Assembly: GCA_030268105.1 (NCBI GenBank)
Contig: BSDZ01000013.1
Span: 3,205,001 to 3,269,000 of the forward strand
Source: Volvox africanus
Lineage: Eukaryota > Chlorophyta > Chlorophyceae > Chlamydomonadales > Volvocaceae
Reading direction: 5' to 3'
DNA: 64,000 bases
The notes beneath the pieces were generated by a model. It worked only from the letters and a program-made list of their open reading frames with translations, did no database searches and was not told where the DNA came from. Positions 22,261 through 34,294 of the stretch are shown in pieces. Every line of letters begins with the position of its first letter. Position 1 is the stretch's first letter. A program made the translations under genes and the position numbers.

Positions 22261-22549
22261 ATTACATTATTACGTGATATAAAATGCCAATGGATAGATC
22301 GCGCATTAATTATCGATATCGAGTCAAACATGTTGACCGACAGCGTGATGTCGTAGATGATAATGCGACATGCCTGAGTAGCTAGATATACTCGAGTATA
22401 TCATGCTAATATGATTGTATTATGCTTCATGAGGTTTGAATGCATTACGGCCTATTTCGGTGCAACCGGTGATCGAACCGGCGTACAACAACTATCCCCC
22501 CTCCCGTATGCAGCGTCCTCGCTGCATCGGACAGCATCGACTGCAGAGA

Positions 22550-25500
22550 TCATTGGGTCTGTGTGGCACGTAGGCGAGCTTCCTCCAATAAGGGCTTCAT
22601 CTCCGGCGAGAAGTTACGCATCGGCTCCCACGAATTATGCTCGCTAGAATAGCCAGTCCACTTGACCAGATATTCGTGCACTTTCCGCTTTCGTCGTTGT
22701 CGACCTATACGACGAAACGGATAATCCACTATTCGCTCCACATCATACACTTTTTGCTTGCCTGCGATCCAGGTCTCGGGACCAGGATCCATTACTGCAG
22801 GGGCATCGGTGTCATTTGTAATGGGCTCCTTGCCACGATAAGGACGGATGAGGGAAATATGAAATGTGGGGTGGATATTCATGTCAGAGGGTAGGGATAG
22901 CTCCACAGCTACATTCCCTACCATGCAAACAACGGAATATGGCCCAATCCAGCGAGGTAACAATTTACGGGAACCGTCGGCGAGCGAACGCAAGTTCTTA
23001 GTGCTCAATAAGACCATTTGTCCCACCGAAAATATCACATCTCGTTTGGATTTATTATAATAGTCCGTCGTCCGTTGTTGTGCCGCGTCCAAGCATGCCT
23101 TCGCGTCTGTCATGCAGGATAGGAACGACTTGGCAAAGGTTTTAGCCGCCGGGATATTTATCTCCAACTCTCATCACACGGGTAGCGCAGGATGGAATCA
23201 GATAGTGCTTTGTTGCGCTGACATAAACTGCACCTTTGCACGAAGGTTTCCATATCCTTCACCACGCGCGGCCACCAAAACGAGCGCCGTACTAGCTCTG
23301 CCAATCACGTGCTTTGCATTACTTGGGAAAGCAAACCATGGATCGGCCTGATACGCCATCTTGAGTCGTTGTGCGAGATCCGCTGCTATCGGCACCTCCT
23401 GACTGCGCGAACGAGTAACCGGTGCTGCCAGAATCGCAGCATGTAATGATGGATGTCGACTGAGGGCATCAGCAATATTAATTCTGCCCGCAATATATTC
23501 CCAAGTACAGTCGAAACGAGATAGATATTCCATCCGCCGGACTTGTCGTCGGTTAAGCGTGGGGACACTCTGCAAGAATGTCAGCGGTTTGTGGTCGGTC
23601 TTCAATGTAAAAGGGCGGCCTTCGAAGTAATAGCGCCATTCCTTCAAAGCATGTAGAGCTGCCAACAGCTCCTGCTCTCCGGTCGTGTATAGGGTCTCCG
23701 CACCCGAGAACTTCTTACTCATGAAGGCGATCGGTTGTCCTTCCTGCAACAATACAGCGCCGCTTCCATGCAAGGAAGCATCCGATATAACTTCAACACA
23801 GAATGGCAACGAGTAATCAGGGAAAGAGAGGGTAACGTCGTCGGCGATGATTTACGTGAGCTCTTCGAATGCCTGCTGACACGCGGGTGTCCAGGCCTCT
23901 AGTGAAGCGAAACCTCCTTTCCTTGTCAAATTTGTAAGCGGGGCCGCAATAATGGAGTATTTATTGATAAACTTACGGAAATAGTTGGTCAAACCCAAGA
24001 ACTGGCGTAGTTCGGTGAGGTTCTGAGGCACGGGCCATTCACGAACCACAGCTACCTTCCGTGGATCCATCCTTATTCCAGTGGCCGACATGATGTGGCC
24101 CAAATACTCCACCTGAGGCTGCGCCCAAAAACATTTGGCGCGTTTAGCAAACAATTGCTCCCGCTTCATCACCTCAAGCACGAGCTCAAGATGCTTCAGT
24201 TGCTCCTCGCGCGTCTTGGAATATATCAAAATATCATCCAAATAACAAACGACGAACCTGTCGATATACAGTCTGAACATGCGATCCATCACTGCTTGAA
24301 ATGTGGTGGGCGCATTAGTAAGTCCAAATGACAAGACCGTGTACTCGAAGTGACCAAAGGGGGTCCGGAAAGCGGTTTTCGGAATATCAGAGGCAGCAAT
24401 GCGTATCTGATTATACCCTTGTTGAAGGTCAATCGAGGAAAAATAAGCTGAGTCCTTCAGCTTATCGAGCAGGTCATCGACGCGCGGCAAAGGGTAGCAA
24501 TTTTTAATCGTGGTCGCATTCAAGCCCCGACAATCATTGCACATATGCAACGTCCCATCCTTCTTACCGACAAACAATATCGGTGCAGAATATGGCGATG
24601 TGCTGGGCCGAACCATACCCTTTGCGAGCAGATCCCTCACTTGCCGTTTCATCCGCTCAACTTTAGCGGGCTTAACCTGTACATAGGTTGTGAAACGGGT
24701 TGTGCTCGAGCACAAGAGGGATCAGATGGTCAGCAGGTAACATAGGTGGGAGCCCTGGGATGTCGCCAAAGACATCAGCATATTTATGCAGGAGGGCTTC
24801 GACCTCAAGATCCTTCACGGTGGACTGCGCGGTGGTAGCATTCGATTGCACCCGTGGCCTCACAAGCAACACATGGGCGCCTTTCCGTATCATCCGATCG
24901 GTTTCTTTGCGTCCAATTAGCTTGGGTTCTTGATTTCCACTGACGATTGCCACCAAAGCGAAATTAACCTCAGGCTCCGCAACAGTTCCGCCCTCCTCTG
25001 GTGTGACATCTTGGTACGACAGACAAGGTACCTTAGGCGATAGGTTCCCTTTTGCACAATCGCCAATTGTGCTGGACTCCATATCAATGCGCGCGCGGTA
25101 CTGTCGTTATGTCGCGGCACCCAATGTCCATGTAGTGCTGTCTCCGAGAGACCTTGTTGCACTCATTGGGCCCTAACACACAGAGGGTCCTTCGACGACT
25201 AAGGGTGATCCTGCCCACGATGGGATGCTTACTCTCATCAACGAGGGTAACTTGTCACAATCAGACGACTGTGGGGTCGACCCCAACACATTCACCTCCT
25301 TTGCTGAGATGAAGTCGTCACGGGCACTAGTATCCTCAAGTGCCTTCATCATTTGACCAGCGAGGCCGACTTCAATAACGGAAACACAATAATCTGTCAG
25401 AGTCGGCTCCATAGATAACAAAAGTGATTCCAGGGCAGGCTCAAAATTAACAAGAACCGCTACAGGGGCTTCATACCAGACATCAAAGGCATAGGACAAT

Positions 25501-25760
25501 TCCGGCAACAGAACTGCGGATCCCGCCACGTTCACATCATCAATCAATACAGTGCCTGACTTGAATCAAAGGACACGTTGCATACTGTTTAACAAAGCGG
25601 TAGCTGTACGCTGGCTGTGAAATGGTAGCAACAAACATGCAGGAGTGTCTGGACATTGATGTCTACATCTCCTGTACCTGACCAGCTGTTCGAACGGCTC
25701 ACTTTGAGATGAGGGGATGAACAAACGATACGTTCTCAAGGACTAAAAGCAACGATGCTT
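22550..25760 (-). pseudogene. B3 pol, heavily disrupted
   Basis: Recognisable pieces in minus-strand order are protease (25547-25173; active site reads EDTSARDD instead of DTGASDD), RT (24715-23852, YLDDILIYSK retained), RNase H (23809-23198) and the integrase C-terminal tail with chromodomain (23167-22550; HEYLVKWTGYSSEHNSWEP). About 520 bp holding the whole integrase catalytic core is missing at about 23195, as shown by comparison with B4 and B5. Several frameshifts and stops separate the pieces. Confidence 0.85.
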
Positions 25761-26710
25761 CACAGTTGGACATACGAATGACCACCGACCATGCATTTGT
25801 TCAGCTGTCCCGGATGGAGTCAACTCCGCATCAATCCAGGCATCCCCCTACTTTGACCGTGGGGCCAAAGGCGGCAACAATGGCAATCCATCATGAGATA
25901 ACCCACCGCACATCTCCAACAGAGAGTGATCTCCTTCCGACGCACAAGCTTGGATTGTGTACACTCCCCTTTTGTCAGTCATGAGTCCTGCGCTTGCATG
26001 GCAGTCACATGAGGCACGAATCTCAAAGCATTCTGTCTAGCTGGAATACGCATCTCAGCTCTTAGGACAAATGGCATCACAAGAGCCTCAAAATGTGATT
26101 AGTAGGCAATTACAGTTTCATTCGGAAACATGAAAAATGAACCAAAGGCTAACATACAGTGTGCCTCAATATCACATGACTGAGCTTCTGGGGTAAAGCA
26201 TGCAAGTAGGGTGACAGTCAACTCATCAAACGTGAAGTTTTCCCATGCAGTGATCCCTTGATCATACCATGTCTTTGCTATACCCTCGAGGGTATTCCCA
26301 ACAAAGAGACACCTCACCTCATCATGGTCACCGCCACGGACCAACTGCAGGTACTTCCAAATATCACGTAGATAGAAACAAGTTGCATTCACAATGTCAC
26401 GTCCAACATTTATATCATGCAAGATAAATAATTTCGGTGCCGGGATAGTAAACCTCTTCACCTCATTACCGTCGGCGCGGTCTTGCATTTGAGGTGACAG
26501 CAAACCCCGTTGATCAGCAGTTCCATCTGTAACCGTCATGGCTGCCGAGCTTGGCGTAGTAAGATGGATAGGGGCCTGAAACACAAGAGGATCTTGAGCA
26601 GTAGTTGTGTCAATAGTCTCAGGATCCCTATCAAACATTCTAGGAACGGTATCTGGCTCAGGTTGACATGCCAAGCCTACAAACGACGGGTCGTCACGTC
26701 CCGCCATCAT
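25761..26710 (-). pseudogene. B3 gag, broken
   Basis: From ATG 26710 about 203 codons stay open. They encode the N-terminal part and half of the capsid domain (KYLQLVRGGDHDEVRCLFVG, AKTWYDQ). The rest up to 25761 is scrambled, and no zinc knuckle is recognisable. The protein is similar to but distinct from the Gag of B5 and of A2. Confidence 0.75.
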
Positions 26711-27201
26711 GGAACACTGACCAATATATTCAAATTTCGTGACAATAAACGATGCAAATAATTCTAAAGTAAGTGTGCAAGCGATTCACACGAATCTAGC
26801 ACAAGAGTACAAGCAATTTGGTCAGCACACCGACAATACTCTTGCAGGCTTCGAGTAGATATGGCAGATATGTACTCAGTTGGTCCCTGTAGTCCGCGCA
26901 ATCAAAGCCTCCAGCTGATTAGAACGCAAGTTGTAACCAGAAGCTATCGCAAGCGGTGCCGGACCACTAGTTTCACCTGCAACTCAGAGCGAAGGCTCAC
27001 AACACAATTGCAGTAAACTACAAAGGTATAAAAGCAATCACAATTTGGAAGCAACAGTATCTAATACAGCGTGGACAAGTTCTTCGGCGATAATGTCTAG
27101 TGGGCTACGTCGCCCATCGTCGACAGTCGTCCTAGAAAGAACTTACTTCCGATCAAGCATAATTAGGCAGTCAGGCAACGAACCTGTCTCGATACCAAAT
27201 T

Positions 27202-27430
27202 TGTTGTATCCTTCCTTCTTCAATCATGCACTGAATAATGATCTTCAGTTGCAAATTAGAAGTCTGCCGTCAGACCCCGCGGGCAATATTCATCATCCGG
27301 CTGGGAATGCTATGCTGGAATAGCTCAGGCCAATTATAAATGAGTAAAACGTATATATCAGATTTAGACCGAGTTAAGTACACGAGTACTTGATCCAAAT
27401 TAGCGTCAAGCCGACTTCGGTCTCTAGGCA
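27202..27430 (-). repeat. B-family LTR, part 1 (continues at 34717-35196)
   Basis: The LTR starts TGTTGTATCCTTCC on the plus strand and stops at tctctaggc, where element C is inserted. In other B LTRs the next bases are ggccgtcctcgcacc, exactly what follows element C at 34717. Confidence 0.88.
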
Positions 27431-27852
27431 TGTTGTATATGGTACCCACGAAGGGTGGTATCAAAAGATACCGGTTGTTGTGCCAGAGCCCGATTAAGTA
27501 GAGCCACCGACTAGGTCGTACTTGAGAGACCATAAGGCCTCGAACCGGGCGTGACCTTCAGAAGTCACAACTACAACCAGAGATTCAGTGAACCAGGAAC
27601 CAGATGTTCTACCATTTACCATTCAGGCGGTAAATGGCCCATTCCATACAGGTTATGGAGTAACCGACAGGTTCGGATGTTTCAGGAAATCGGTTAGTAT
27701 TGGTCGTCGACAGCCGAGACCAAATCCACAAATTGAATGCCAGATGGGAACATGAAACAGTTAATCTGATAATTAAATATATTATATCATAAAATAATAA
27801 ACAGATAATTATTATACTTAATGAATTACCAAAATGCATTAAGGATACAACA
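27431..27852 (-). repeat. C 3' LTR
   Basis: 422 bp, TGTTGTATATGG…GGATACAACA. Unrelated in its interior to A and B LTRs but with the same terminal TGTTGT/ACAACA. Confidence 0.95.
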
Positions 27853-27871
27853 ATTGTTCCCCCTCTAGATG

Positions 27872-28704
27872 TGTTGTGCTACGGTTCGTTTCCCGCCGAT
27901 GCGTAGGTGGATGCGACCCTACAAGGCGAAGTGTTATCTTGATGAACGCATGAATGATTATTGCATATGAATGAACCTGCATGATATAGATGTATTCACA
28001 TACATTTATATATGCATTTGGCATGTTATCATTATCCATTGCGACATCGCATCATGGCAAATCCGCCTAGCATGCATGAAATACCGAATCGTTGAAGTGC
28101 GCATTATGCTCGTGCTATGAAACGATAAGTAATATTATCTGATATAATATTACTTCATTACAGCACACGTTGAGAGTGCCGCACTCGTCGTGATGCATGC
28201 CTTGCAACCGAATATCGTTATTCGGACCCTTGCATCATGCGAATGCCGGAAAGGCTTATACGTTGTTATACATGGACATCGCCTATACGCAGTAGGGTTG
28301 TCACACTTAGGATCGGCCTCCTAGTGTGAATCGTACGGCATCGCGATGCTACGAGTATAACAGATGCGAGGACGGCTAAGCAAGATAAGACATTCGACAC
28401 CGGAGAACACTCGTGTGTTCTACATTATTATTGCTATACGCTATTCTACTTAGCCCGAGCTAAGCCTAAACTTCGCTATTTACCGCCGCGTGATGATTGC
28501 TTGCTTCCGGCGCTGACGGCGATTGCGTCCATTGCACCGCTTCGATCTGTAAGACTGTAAGTTATATCTCTTCTTGTTTGAAGTCTTCCGCTGTCTCTGT
28601 TTGCTCGCACTTGCCTTGCTGTACTTGCAAGTGCTCGCGCATTGGTGTCGCAAGCCTTCAGACGCGCAGATACTGATGAGCAAACACGAAGGAGAGGTAC
28701 AACA
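27872..28704 (+). repeat. Solo A-family LTR inserted in element C
   Basis: 833 bp, TGTTGTGCTACGG…GAGGTACAACA, flanked by AGATG at 27867-27871 and 28705-28709. A complete LTR with no internal region and a clean target duplication indicates LTR-LTR recombination after insertion. It lies between the C pol stop codon and the C purine tract. Confidence 0.93.
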
Positions 28705-28759
28705 AGATGCAGCGTCCCGATGCATGAAACGAGAGCAGACAGGTTGAGGTAGGACAGCG

Positions 28760-31700
28760 TCAGAGAGGTCCGTCCTTAGACTGTGCCCGCAGCCTAGCTT
28801 CATCAAGCAGGGGTTTCATGTCAGGGGTGAAGTTACGTGCCGGTTCCCAGCTATTGTGCTCAGACGAATACCCAGACCACTTAACCAGGTACTCATGTAC
28901 GTTACGCTTACGCCTGCCCTTGCCAACACGTCGTGCACGGTAATCCAGGATACGTTCGACAGCATACAGGGTCTGCTTACCCGATAACCAGGTAGAGAGA
29001 TTAGCTTCCGTAACAGGAGGGATGCTATTGTTAGCCTCAGGCAGAGTACCCCGATATGGACGTACGAGAGATACATGAAATGTGGGATGAATGCGTAGGT
29101 CAGATGGGAGTTGTAACTCTACAGCCACCGACCCTACCATGCGTACGACAGGATAAGGCCCCACAAAGCACGGTAATAACTTGCGAGACCCATCAGCCAG
29201 GGAACGAAGGTTTTTTGTGCTCAACATAACCAGCTGGCCCTTAGTGAACGTGACGTCCATTTTGGACTTGTTATAATAGTCCATAGCCCGTTGCTGTGCA
29301 GCTTCCAGGCAAGCTTTAGCGTCAGTTAGACGGGACACGAAAGACTTAGCAAACGTTTTTGCAGCTGGGACATTTACGTCCAATTCCCGCCAAACAGGCC
29401 AAGCAGGGTTAAAACCGTAATTCAGGAAAAACGGACTATTATCAACGGACCGGTTAGTAGCATTATTAATGGCAAACTCAGCAGCGGTTAGGTAGGTATC
29501 CCATGCAGTAGGGGTGCGTCCTGCAAAGTTACGGAGCATATCACCCAGGACACGGTTAACACGCTCTATTTGCCCATCAGATTGGGGGTGGTAGGCGGTG
29601 GACAGGTTCACCCGCATTCCTACCAGAGTCCCCAGGGCGCCCCAAAACTTACTTGCAAATTGAGTGCCGCGGTCAGATACCACGGACTTGGGGACCCCAT
29701 GCAAACGTACCACATTGTCAAAGAATAGACGGGCCGTTTGCTCAGCTGTGCAGGATGATGTCGTGGGGGCCAGGTGGACCATCTTAGTGAAACGGTCGAC
29801 CAGGACCAGCACAGCGTCGTATCCTCCCTCAGTTTTGGGCAGCGCAACAATTAAGTCCATAGAAACGCTTTCCCACTGAGCGTCAGGAATAGGAAGAGGT
29901 TGGAGATGCCCATGTGATTTACCAGACTGGGCCTTATTGCGCTGGCACAGGTCACAACATAGGACATAATTTTCGGTATCCTTAGCCATGCGGGGCCACC
30001 AGAATTGACGCCGCAAAAGCTCCAGTAACCGCGTGCAGCCAGGATGCCCAGCAAGAGGGCCGTCATGAAAACGTGAGAGAAGTTCTAATGAATCGTCGTT
30101 AGGTACGACAATCTGACGGTGGGATCCTTCCGATCGGATCCATAAGCCATGCTCCTGTACCAAGTGCCCCGTGTTGTTGTGAATTGTGAACCAAGGGTCG
30201 GCTGCATAAGCCTGTTTCAAGTGCTTGGTAAAATCGGAGGGCACGAAGTTAGGTTTTGCCTGAGACCTACTCCGTGTGCTTACCGCCAGAATGGCTGCAT
30301 GCAGTGAGGGGTGCCTACTGAGAGCATCAGCTATGTTAAGTGAGCCGCTCAGGTACTCCCAATCAAAGTTAAACCGTGCCAGGTATTCCATCCAGCGGGC
30401 CTGGCGTCGGTTAAGGGAGGGCACGCCTTGCAGAAACGTAAGGGGTTTGTGATCAGTCTTGAGGGCAAAAGGCCGGCCCTCAAGGTAACATCGCCATTCC
30501 TTCAAGGCATGTAGGACCGCCAGAAATTCCTGTTCCCCAGTGGTATAACGGGTTTCAGCCCCCGAAAACTTCTTACTCGTGTATGCAATGGGGCGTCCCT
30601 GCTGCAACAGAACTGCCCCCGTCCCATGTATAGATGCATCAGTTATGACCTCTACACGGAACGGCAATGAGTAGTCAGGGAAGTGCAGGATAATATCATC
30701 AGAGATAGCACGCTTCAAAGCATCAAAAGCTTCTTGGCATGCGGGGGTCCAGGCCTCAGGTGAAGAGAAGGCTCCCTTTCGTGTGAGGTTTGTTAGCGGT
30801 GCAGCAATGACTGAGTAGCGCTCTATGAACTTATGAAAGTAGTTGGTCAGGCCCAAAAACTTACGCAGTTCCTGAAGGTTGGAGGGCACTGGCCAATCCC
30901 GAACAACAGCAGTTTTCCGGGGGTCCATCCGTATGCCACCCTGAGACACTATATGCCCCAGATACTCCACCTGTGGTTGTGCCCAGGGGCACTTAGAACG
31001 CTTAGCATACAGCTGCTCACGCCGCAGAACCTCAAAGACCAGGCGGAGGTGTTGTATGTGCTCCTCACGGGTCTTTGAAAACACCAGGATATCGTCCAGA
31101 TAACAGATGACGAATTTGTCGATGTATGGCCTGAAGATGCGGTCCATGACGGCTTGGAACGTTGCAGGGGCGTTCGTCAGTCCGAAACTAAGGACGGTAT
31201 ATTCAAAATGGCCAAACGGCGTACGGAAGGCCGTTTTAGGGATGTCAGATTCTGCTATACGAATCTGATTATACCCCTGCTGGAGGTCAATAGAGCTAAA
31301 GAATGCAGAATCTTTTAGCTTATCCAGCAGATCATTGACACGTGGGAGGGGGTAACGGTTCTTAACCGTTGCGGCATTTAACCCCCTATAGTCAATGCAC
31401 TTTCTCAGAGTCCCATCCTTCTTTCCCACAAACAGAATAGGGGCGGAGTATGGGGATGTGCTTGGCCGTATCATACCTTTTTTCAGCAGCTCAGTAACCT
31501 GTCGTTTGACCTCGTCCAGCTCCAAGGGGCTTAGCCGATAGATGGGGCGGGAAACGGGTACTGCACCAGGCACCAAAGGTATGGTGTGATCCACAGGCCG
31601 CATTGGAGGCTTACCAGGGACCTCCTGGAATATATCTGCATATTCCTGTAACAGGGCCTCAAGCTCAGGGTCAGTGGCATCAGCTGGGATAGAAGTTGCA

Positions 31701-32818
31701 TTCAGGTGCAACTTGGGCCGTACTAGTAAAGCATGGGCCCCCTTGCGAATCATGCGAACTGCTGCTTTTCTGCCAACAACTTCAGGTTCAGTGTGCTGAC
31801 AGATAGCAGTGGTTGCATAATTAAAGCAAGGCGCAGGTGTCATCTGATCTGGTGGCTGTCCGGCAGTAGTAAAGGGTACCTTGCAGACTAGATTCCCCAG
31901 GCGCAAAGATTTAGACTCATAGTCAAGGACAGCCCCATACTGTGCTAGCGTGGAAGAACCCAAGATATATGTGGCAGCGTCAGTTAGCTCAGGCAACACG
32001 TATGGGCGGACATTTAACCTTAAAGGACCTGCAGATAGACGAAGATTAACCTGCCCCAAGATAGCCTGCTTACCCCCATCAGCAAGGGTAACTTCTGACC
32101 AGGAGCATGGGCTAGGTTTCAGGCCAAGCTGCGTAACCACTGATGCCGAAATGAAATCATCACTGGCTCCAGAGTCGGCTAGGGCGGTGAACGTACGACC
32201 TGCCGTACTTACGGTGATCAGAGGTACGCCAGCACCTACCAGGGCAGCAGCTTTAGGCAAGCAGAGAACTGAAATACAGGGTTCAGTCTCAGGCAAGCCC
32301 TCCTGAACCGGTTTAGGAGCAGCAAACCAGACGTCAACAGAGTATGGGCTTCCAGGGAGCTGAACGACCTCACCTGCCATATCAAGGCTATGGAAAAGAG
32401 CCGTCCCTGGATTAAACCTTAAGACCCGTTGCATTCCCGACAGAAAAGAAGGGTTGCGTCGGGACACATACTCAGGCAGCAAGATGCATGCTGAGGTATC
32501 AGGGTGTTGACGTTTGCATGCCCTAAAGTGAGCTAATTGCTTCTGTAGCTCGCAGAGTGAAGAGGGAGTGAACAAGATAGTATGCCCACCCAAGTTAGCG
32601 GAGGATAGGGGGCGACCTTGAGGCTCAAACAGATTACAAAAGCCATCAAAGCCGGCACGGACAGTTCGTGCATCAAAAGAAAAACGTCTCCCTATCACCT
32701 GCTCCACTTGGTTTAAAACAGAGGGCAAAAGAGCCCGTACTGCACGGCACTTTGCTACCATCTGGCCCACAGCAAAGACCCCAGGTGGTGATCCCTCTAT
32801 ACCAGCCTGGGCAAGTTC
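28760..32818 (-). CDS. C Pol polyprotein (readthrough from gag)
   Basis: Open from the codon after the gag TAG to TGA at 28760. Residues are counted from a GTG at 32770. Protease ADSGASDDF at about 198-206; RT about 405-640 with [11 protein letters not shown] at 556-566; RNase H about 700-820 ([14 protein letters not shown]); integrase zinc finger about 902-946 (LAGHPG, CDLCQRNK); integrase core with SMDL, SDRGTQF and DGQIERVNR; chromodomain near 1280-1325 (HEYLVKWSGYSSEHNSWEP). No frameshift or stop interrupts it. It would provide processing, reverse transcription and integration. The chromodomain probably steers integration to modified chromatin, as in other chromoviruses. The first ATG lies 15 codons after the TAG, so re-initiation cannot be excluded for this family on its own. 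Confidence 0.93.
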   Translation of the reverse strand, partial: ELAQAGIEGSPPGVFAVGQMVAKCRAVRALLPSVLNQVEQVIGRRFSFDARTVRAGFDGFCNLFEPQGRPLSSANLGGHTILFTPSSLCELQKQLAHFRACKRQHPDTSACILLPEYVSRRNPSFLSGMQRVLRFNPGTALFHSLDMAGEVVQLPGSPYSVDVWFAAPKPVQEGLPETEPCISVLCLPKAAALVGAGVPLITVSTAGRTFTALADSGASDDFISASVVTQLGLKPSPCSWSEVTLADGGKQAILGQVNLRLSAGPLRLNVRPYVLPELTDAATYILGSSTLAQYGAVLDYESKSLRLGNLVCKVPFTTAGQPPDQMTPAPCFNYATTAICQHTEPEVVGRKAAVRMIRKGAHALLVRPKLHLNATSIPADATDPELEALLQEYADIFQEVPGKPPMRPVDHTIPLVPGAVPVSRPIYRLSPLELDEVKRQVTELLKKGMIRPSTSPYSAPILFVGKKDGTLRKCIDYRGLNAATVKNRYPLPRVNDLLDKLKDSAFFSSIDLQQGYNQIRIAESDIPKTAFRTPFGHFEYTVLSFGLTNAPATFQAVMDRIFRPYIDKFVICYLDDILVFSKTREEHIQHLRLVFEVLRREQLYAKRSKCPWAQPQVEYLGHIVSQGGIRMDPRKTAVVRDWPVPSNLQELRKFLGLTNYFHKFIERYSVIAAPLTNLTRKGAFSSPEAWTPACQEAFDALKRAISDDIILHFPDYSLPFRVEVITDASIHGTGAVLLQQGRPIAYTSKKFSGAETRYTTGEQEFLAVLHALKEWRCYLEGRPFALKTDHKPLTFLQGVPSLNRRQARWMEYLARFNFDWEYLSGSLNIADALSRHPSLHAAILAVSTRSRSQAKPNFVPSDFTKHLKQAYAADPWFTIHNNTGHLVQEHGLWIRSEGSHRQIVVPNDDSLELLSRFHDGPLAGHPGCTRLLELLRRQFWWPRMAKDTENYVLCCDLCQRNKAQSGKSHGHLQPLPIPDAQWESVSMDLIVALPKTEGGYDAVLVLVDRFTKMVHLAPTTSSCTAEQTARLFFDNVVRLHGVPKSVVSDRGTQFASKFWGALGTLVGMRVNLSTAYHPQSDGQIERVNRVLGDMLRNFAGRTPTAWDTYLTAAEFAINNATNRSVDNSPFFLNYGFNPAWPVWRELDVNVPAAKTFAKSFVSRLTDAKACLEAAQQRAMDYYNKSKMDVTFTKGQLVMLSTKNLRSLADGSRKLLPCFVGPYPVVRMVGSVAVELQLPSDLRIHPTFHVSLVRPYRGTLPEANNSIPPVTEANLSTWLSGKQTLYAVERILDYRARRVGKGRRKRNVHEYLVKWSGYSSEHNSWEPARNFTPDMKPLLDEARLRAQSKDGPL

Positions 32819-34147
32819 CTAGTGGTCCTTACCCTTATTTTTCTCCGCCCCCAGCATTGGGCAGGAGTCGACCCTATGTTGGTCGGAACCGCAACGGAGG
32901 CACATCCCATGTTGTTTACGAAAATGGAACTCCCGTCTAGTACATTTGAATGTGGTTAGATACTCCGCCAGGTTCTGCTTAGGCCCCTTCTTCTGCACGT
33001 GGCCCCCTTTTGGGGCCAAGTGCCTCCCCTGCTGTCCGCCGCCCCTCTTAGACTTACCGGCGCCCTTAACCTGCCGCGGCCGATCCTCGTGCCCGGTGGT
33101 GCCTGGACGAACGGATGCAGCCCGCGGTTTTTTGGTCGGGGGCGCCGGGGTCTCCTCGTCAGGGTCGTCGCAGGCCATGTCCTGTACCGACAGCATGTTC
33201 ATTTTGGGACGGGCCAGTTTGTCAGATTCCCGTCGGGCCAGTAACCTAAGTTCAGCTCCCAGGGAGAACTGAACCAAGTCTGTATATGACTTAAAGGTTT
33301 TACCCGACAGGTCAGTTGCACAGTCCCCAATAAGGTCGGATGAGAGGCCCTGTTGAAACCAAAACACACGCTCACTATCAGACAGGTCCGCAATGGGCGT
33401 GACAAGAGCCTCAAAGCGGCTCTGATAGGCAGAGACAGTTTCTCCAGGGCGCATGCGGTATTTGCCAGCATTTAATTTCAGGCGTGCCTCAGTGTCACGT
33501 GACTGGACCTGGGGTGCAAAACGGACAAGCAGTGCTTCTAGCAGTTCCTCAGATGTATAGGAATCCCTTGCGTTAGTCCATTGATCGTGCCATAATCTTG
33601 CCGCGCCTTCAAAGGCAGTGGCCAAGAAAAGATGGCGCGTAGAGTCCTGTTGACCCCCACGGGCTGTGGCAAAGTAGTTCCTAACATTACGGACAAAGGC
33701 CCGTGTTAGAGGCGCAGCAACTCGTCCTAAATCAGAAAGCTTAACATCCATAGGGATATTCAGCTTAGGCACTGCGATCGCTATTTTTATCACCTCGTCC
33801 TCATGTCCAGTATGAGGAGGCCCAGGTGGCCTGGAAGAGGTGCCCGCAACAGCAGCACAAGTTGTTGCGGCAGCAGCGGGAGCCATCCCAGGAATATCCA
33901 CGGCACCAGGTGTCAAATGGTTTGACACCAACGCTTGGATGCCTTCGATGAACTTCAAAAACTTTGAAGTCCGCGCGTGAAGTTGATTTGCGATGGATCG
34001 GAGTGACTGGGCAGAAGTGCCGCTCCGATGGGTCTGAGGTGTTGACACGGTGGTAGCCGCAGCGAAAATGGCGGCGCTCAGCTCCTCAGGCAATGTCTCC
34101 ATGTCCAGAGGGATGTCGGCAGGAGGAAGATCATGGTCGATGTCCAT
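32819..34147 (-). CDS. C Gag polyprotein
   Basis: 442 aa, ATG 34147 to TAG 32819. An N-terminal region of mixed composition is followed by the capsid domain (KIAIAVPKLNIPM, YFATARGGQQDSTRHLFLA, ARLWHDQW, YQSRFEALVTPIADL, WFQQGL). A Lys/Gly-rich basic stretch (KGAGKSKRGGGQQG) precedes a standard CCHC zinc knuckle, CLRCGSDQHRVDSC, near residue 425. Unlike A and B, the knuckle has the usual x4 spacing. The stop TAG is in frame with pol. Confidence 0.92.
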   Translation of the reverse strand: MDIDHDLPPADIPLDMETLPEELSAAIFAAATTVSTPQTHRSGTSAQSLRSIANQLHARTSKFLKFIEGIQALVSNHLTPGAVDIPGMAPAAAATTCAAVAGTSSRPPGPPHTGHEDEVIKIAIAVPKLNIPMDVKLSDLGRVAAPLTRAFVRNVRNYFATARGGQQDSTRHLFLATAFEGAARLWHDQWTNARDSYTSEELLEALLVRFAPQVQSRDTEARLKLNAGKYRMRPGETVSAYQSRFEALVTPIADLSDSERVFWFQQGLSSDLIGDCATDLSGKTFKSYTDLVQFSLGAELRLLARRESDKLARPKMNMLSVQDMACDDPDEETPAPPTKKPRAASVRPGTTGHEDRPRQVKGAGKSKRGGGQQGRHLAPKGGHVQKKGPKQNLAEYLTTFKCTRREFHFRKQHGMCLRCGSDQHRVDSCPMLGAEKNKGKDH

Positions 34148-34273
34148 TTATAAAAGGGCAGCTTGAGTGGTTTGAGCGCGTTGCGCGGTTAGAGTGGCTT
34201 GAGCAGTTACCACAGAAAGACTTGAGAAGGCTTGAACGATTTCAGAGGATGATTTGACGAGACGTCCCAGGGA

Positions 34274-34291
34274 GGAACAGTCTCAATACCA
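34274..34291 (-). promoter_or_regulatory. C primer-binding site
   Basis: On the minus strand it reads TGGTATTGAGACTGTTCC, three bases inside the 5' LTR. It shares TGGTATTGAGAC with B5 and resembles the A sites, so related tRNAs probably prime all families. Confidence 0.65.
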
Positions 34292-34294
34292 GCT

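Larger units (their letters stand above)
22261..27430 (-). mobile_element. B3: decayed minus-strand B element
   Basis: The 3' LTR is cut to its outer 230 bp (22261-22490) by the junction with B1. The purine tract (22491-22506), pol, gag and leader follow, then a 5' LTR that starts at 27202. That LTR is split by element C at 27430 and resumes at 34717-35196; it also lacks about 110 bp internally. The PBS is visible at about 27183-27198 (reverse of TGGTATCGAGAC). The element has lost coding capacity. Confidence 0.85.

Noticed and set aside
22201..22490. An intact B1-B3 element pair with one LTR
   Set aside because: B1 stops in gag at 22260 and the adjoining LTR is inverted and truncated, so the junction is a rearrangement and not an LTR shared by two complete elements.
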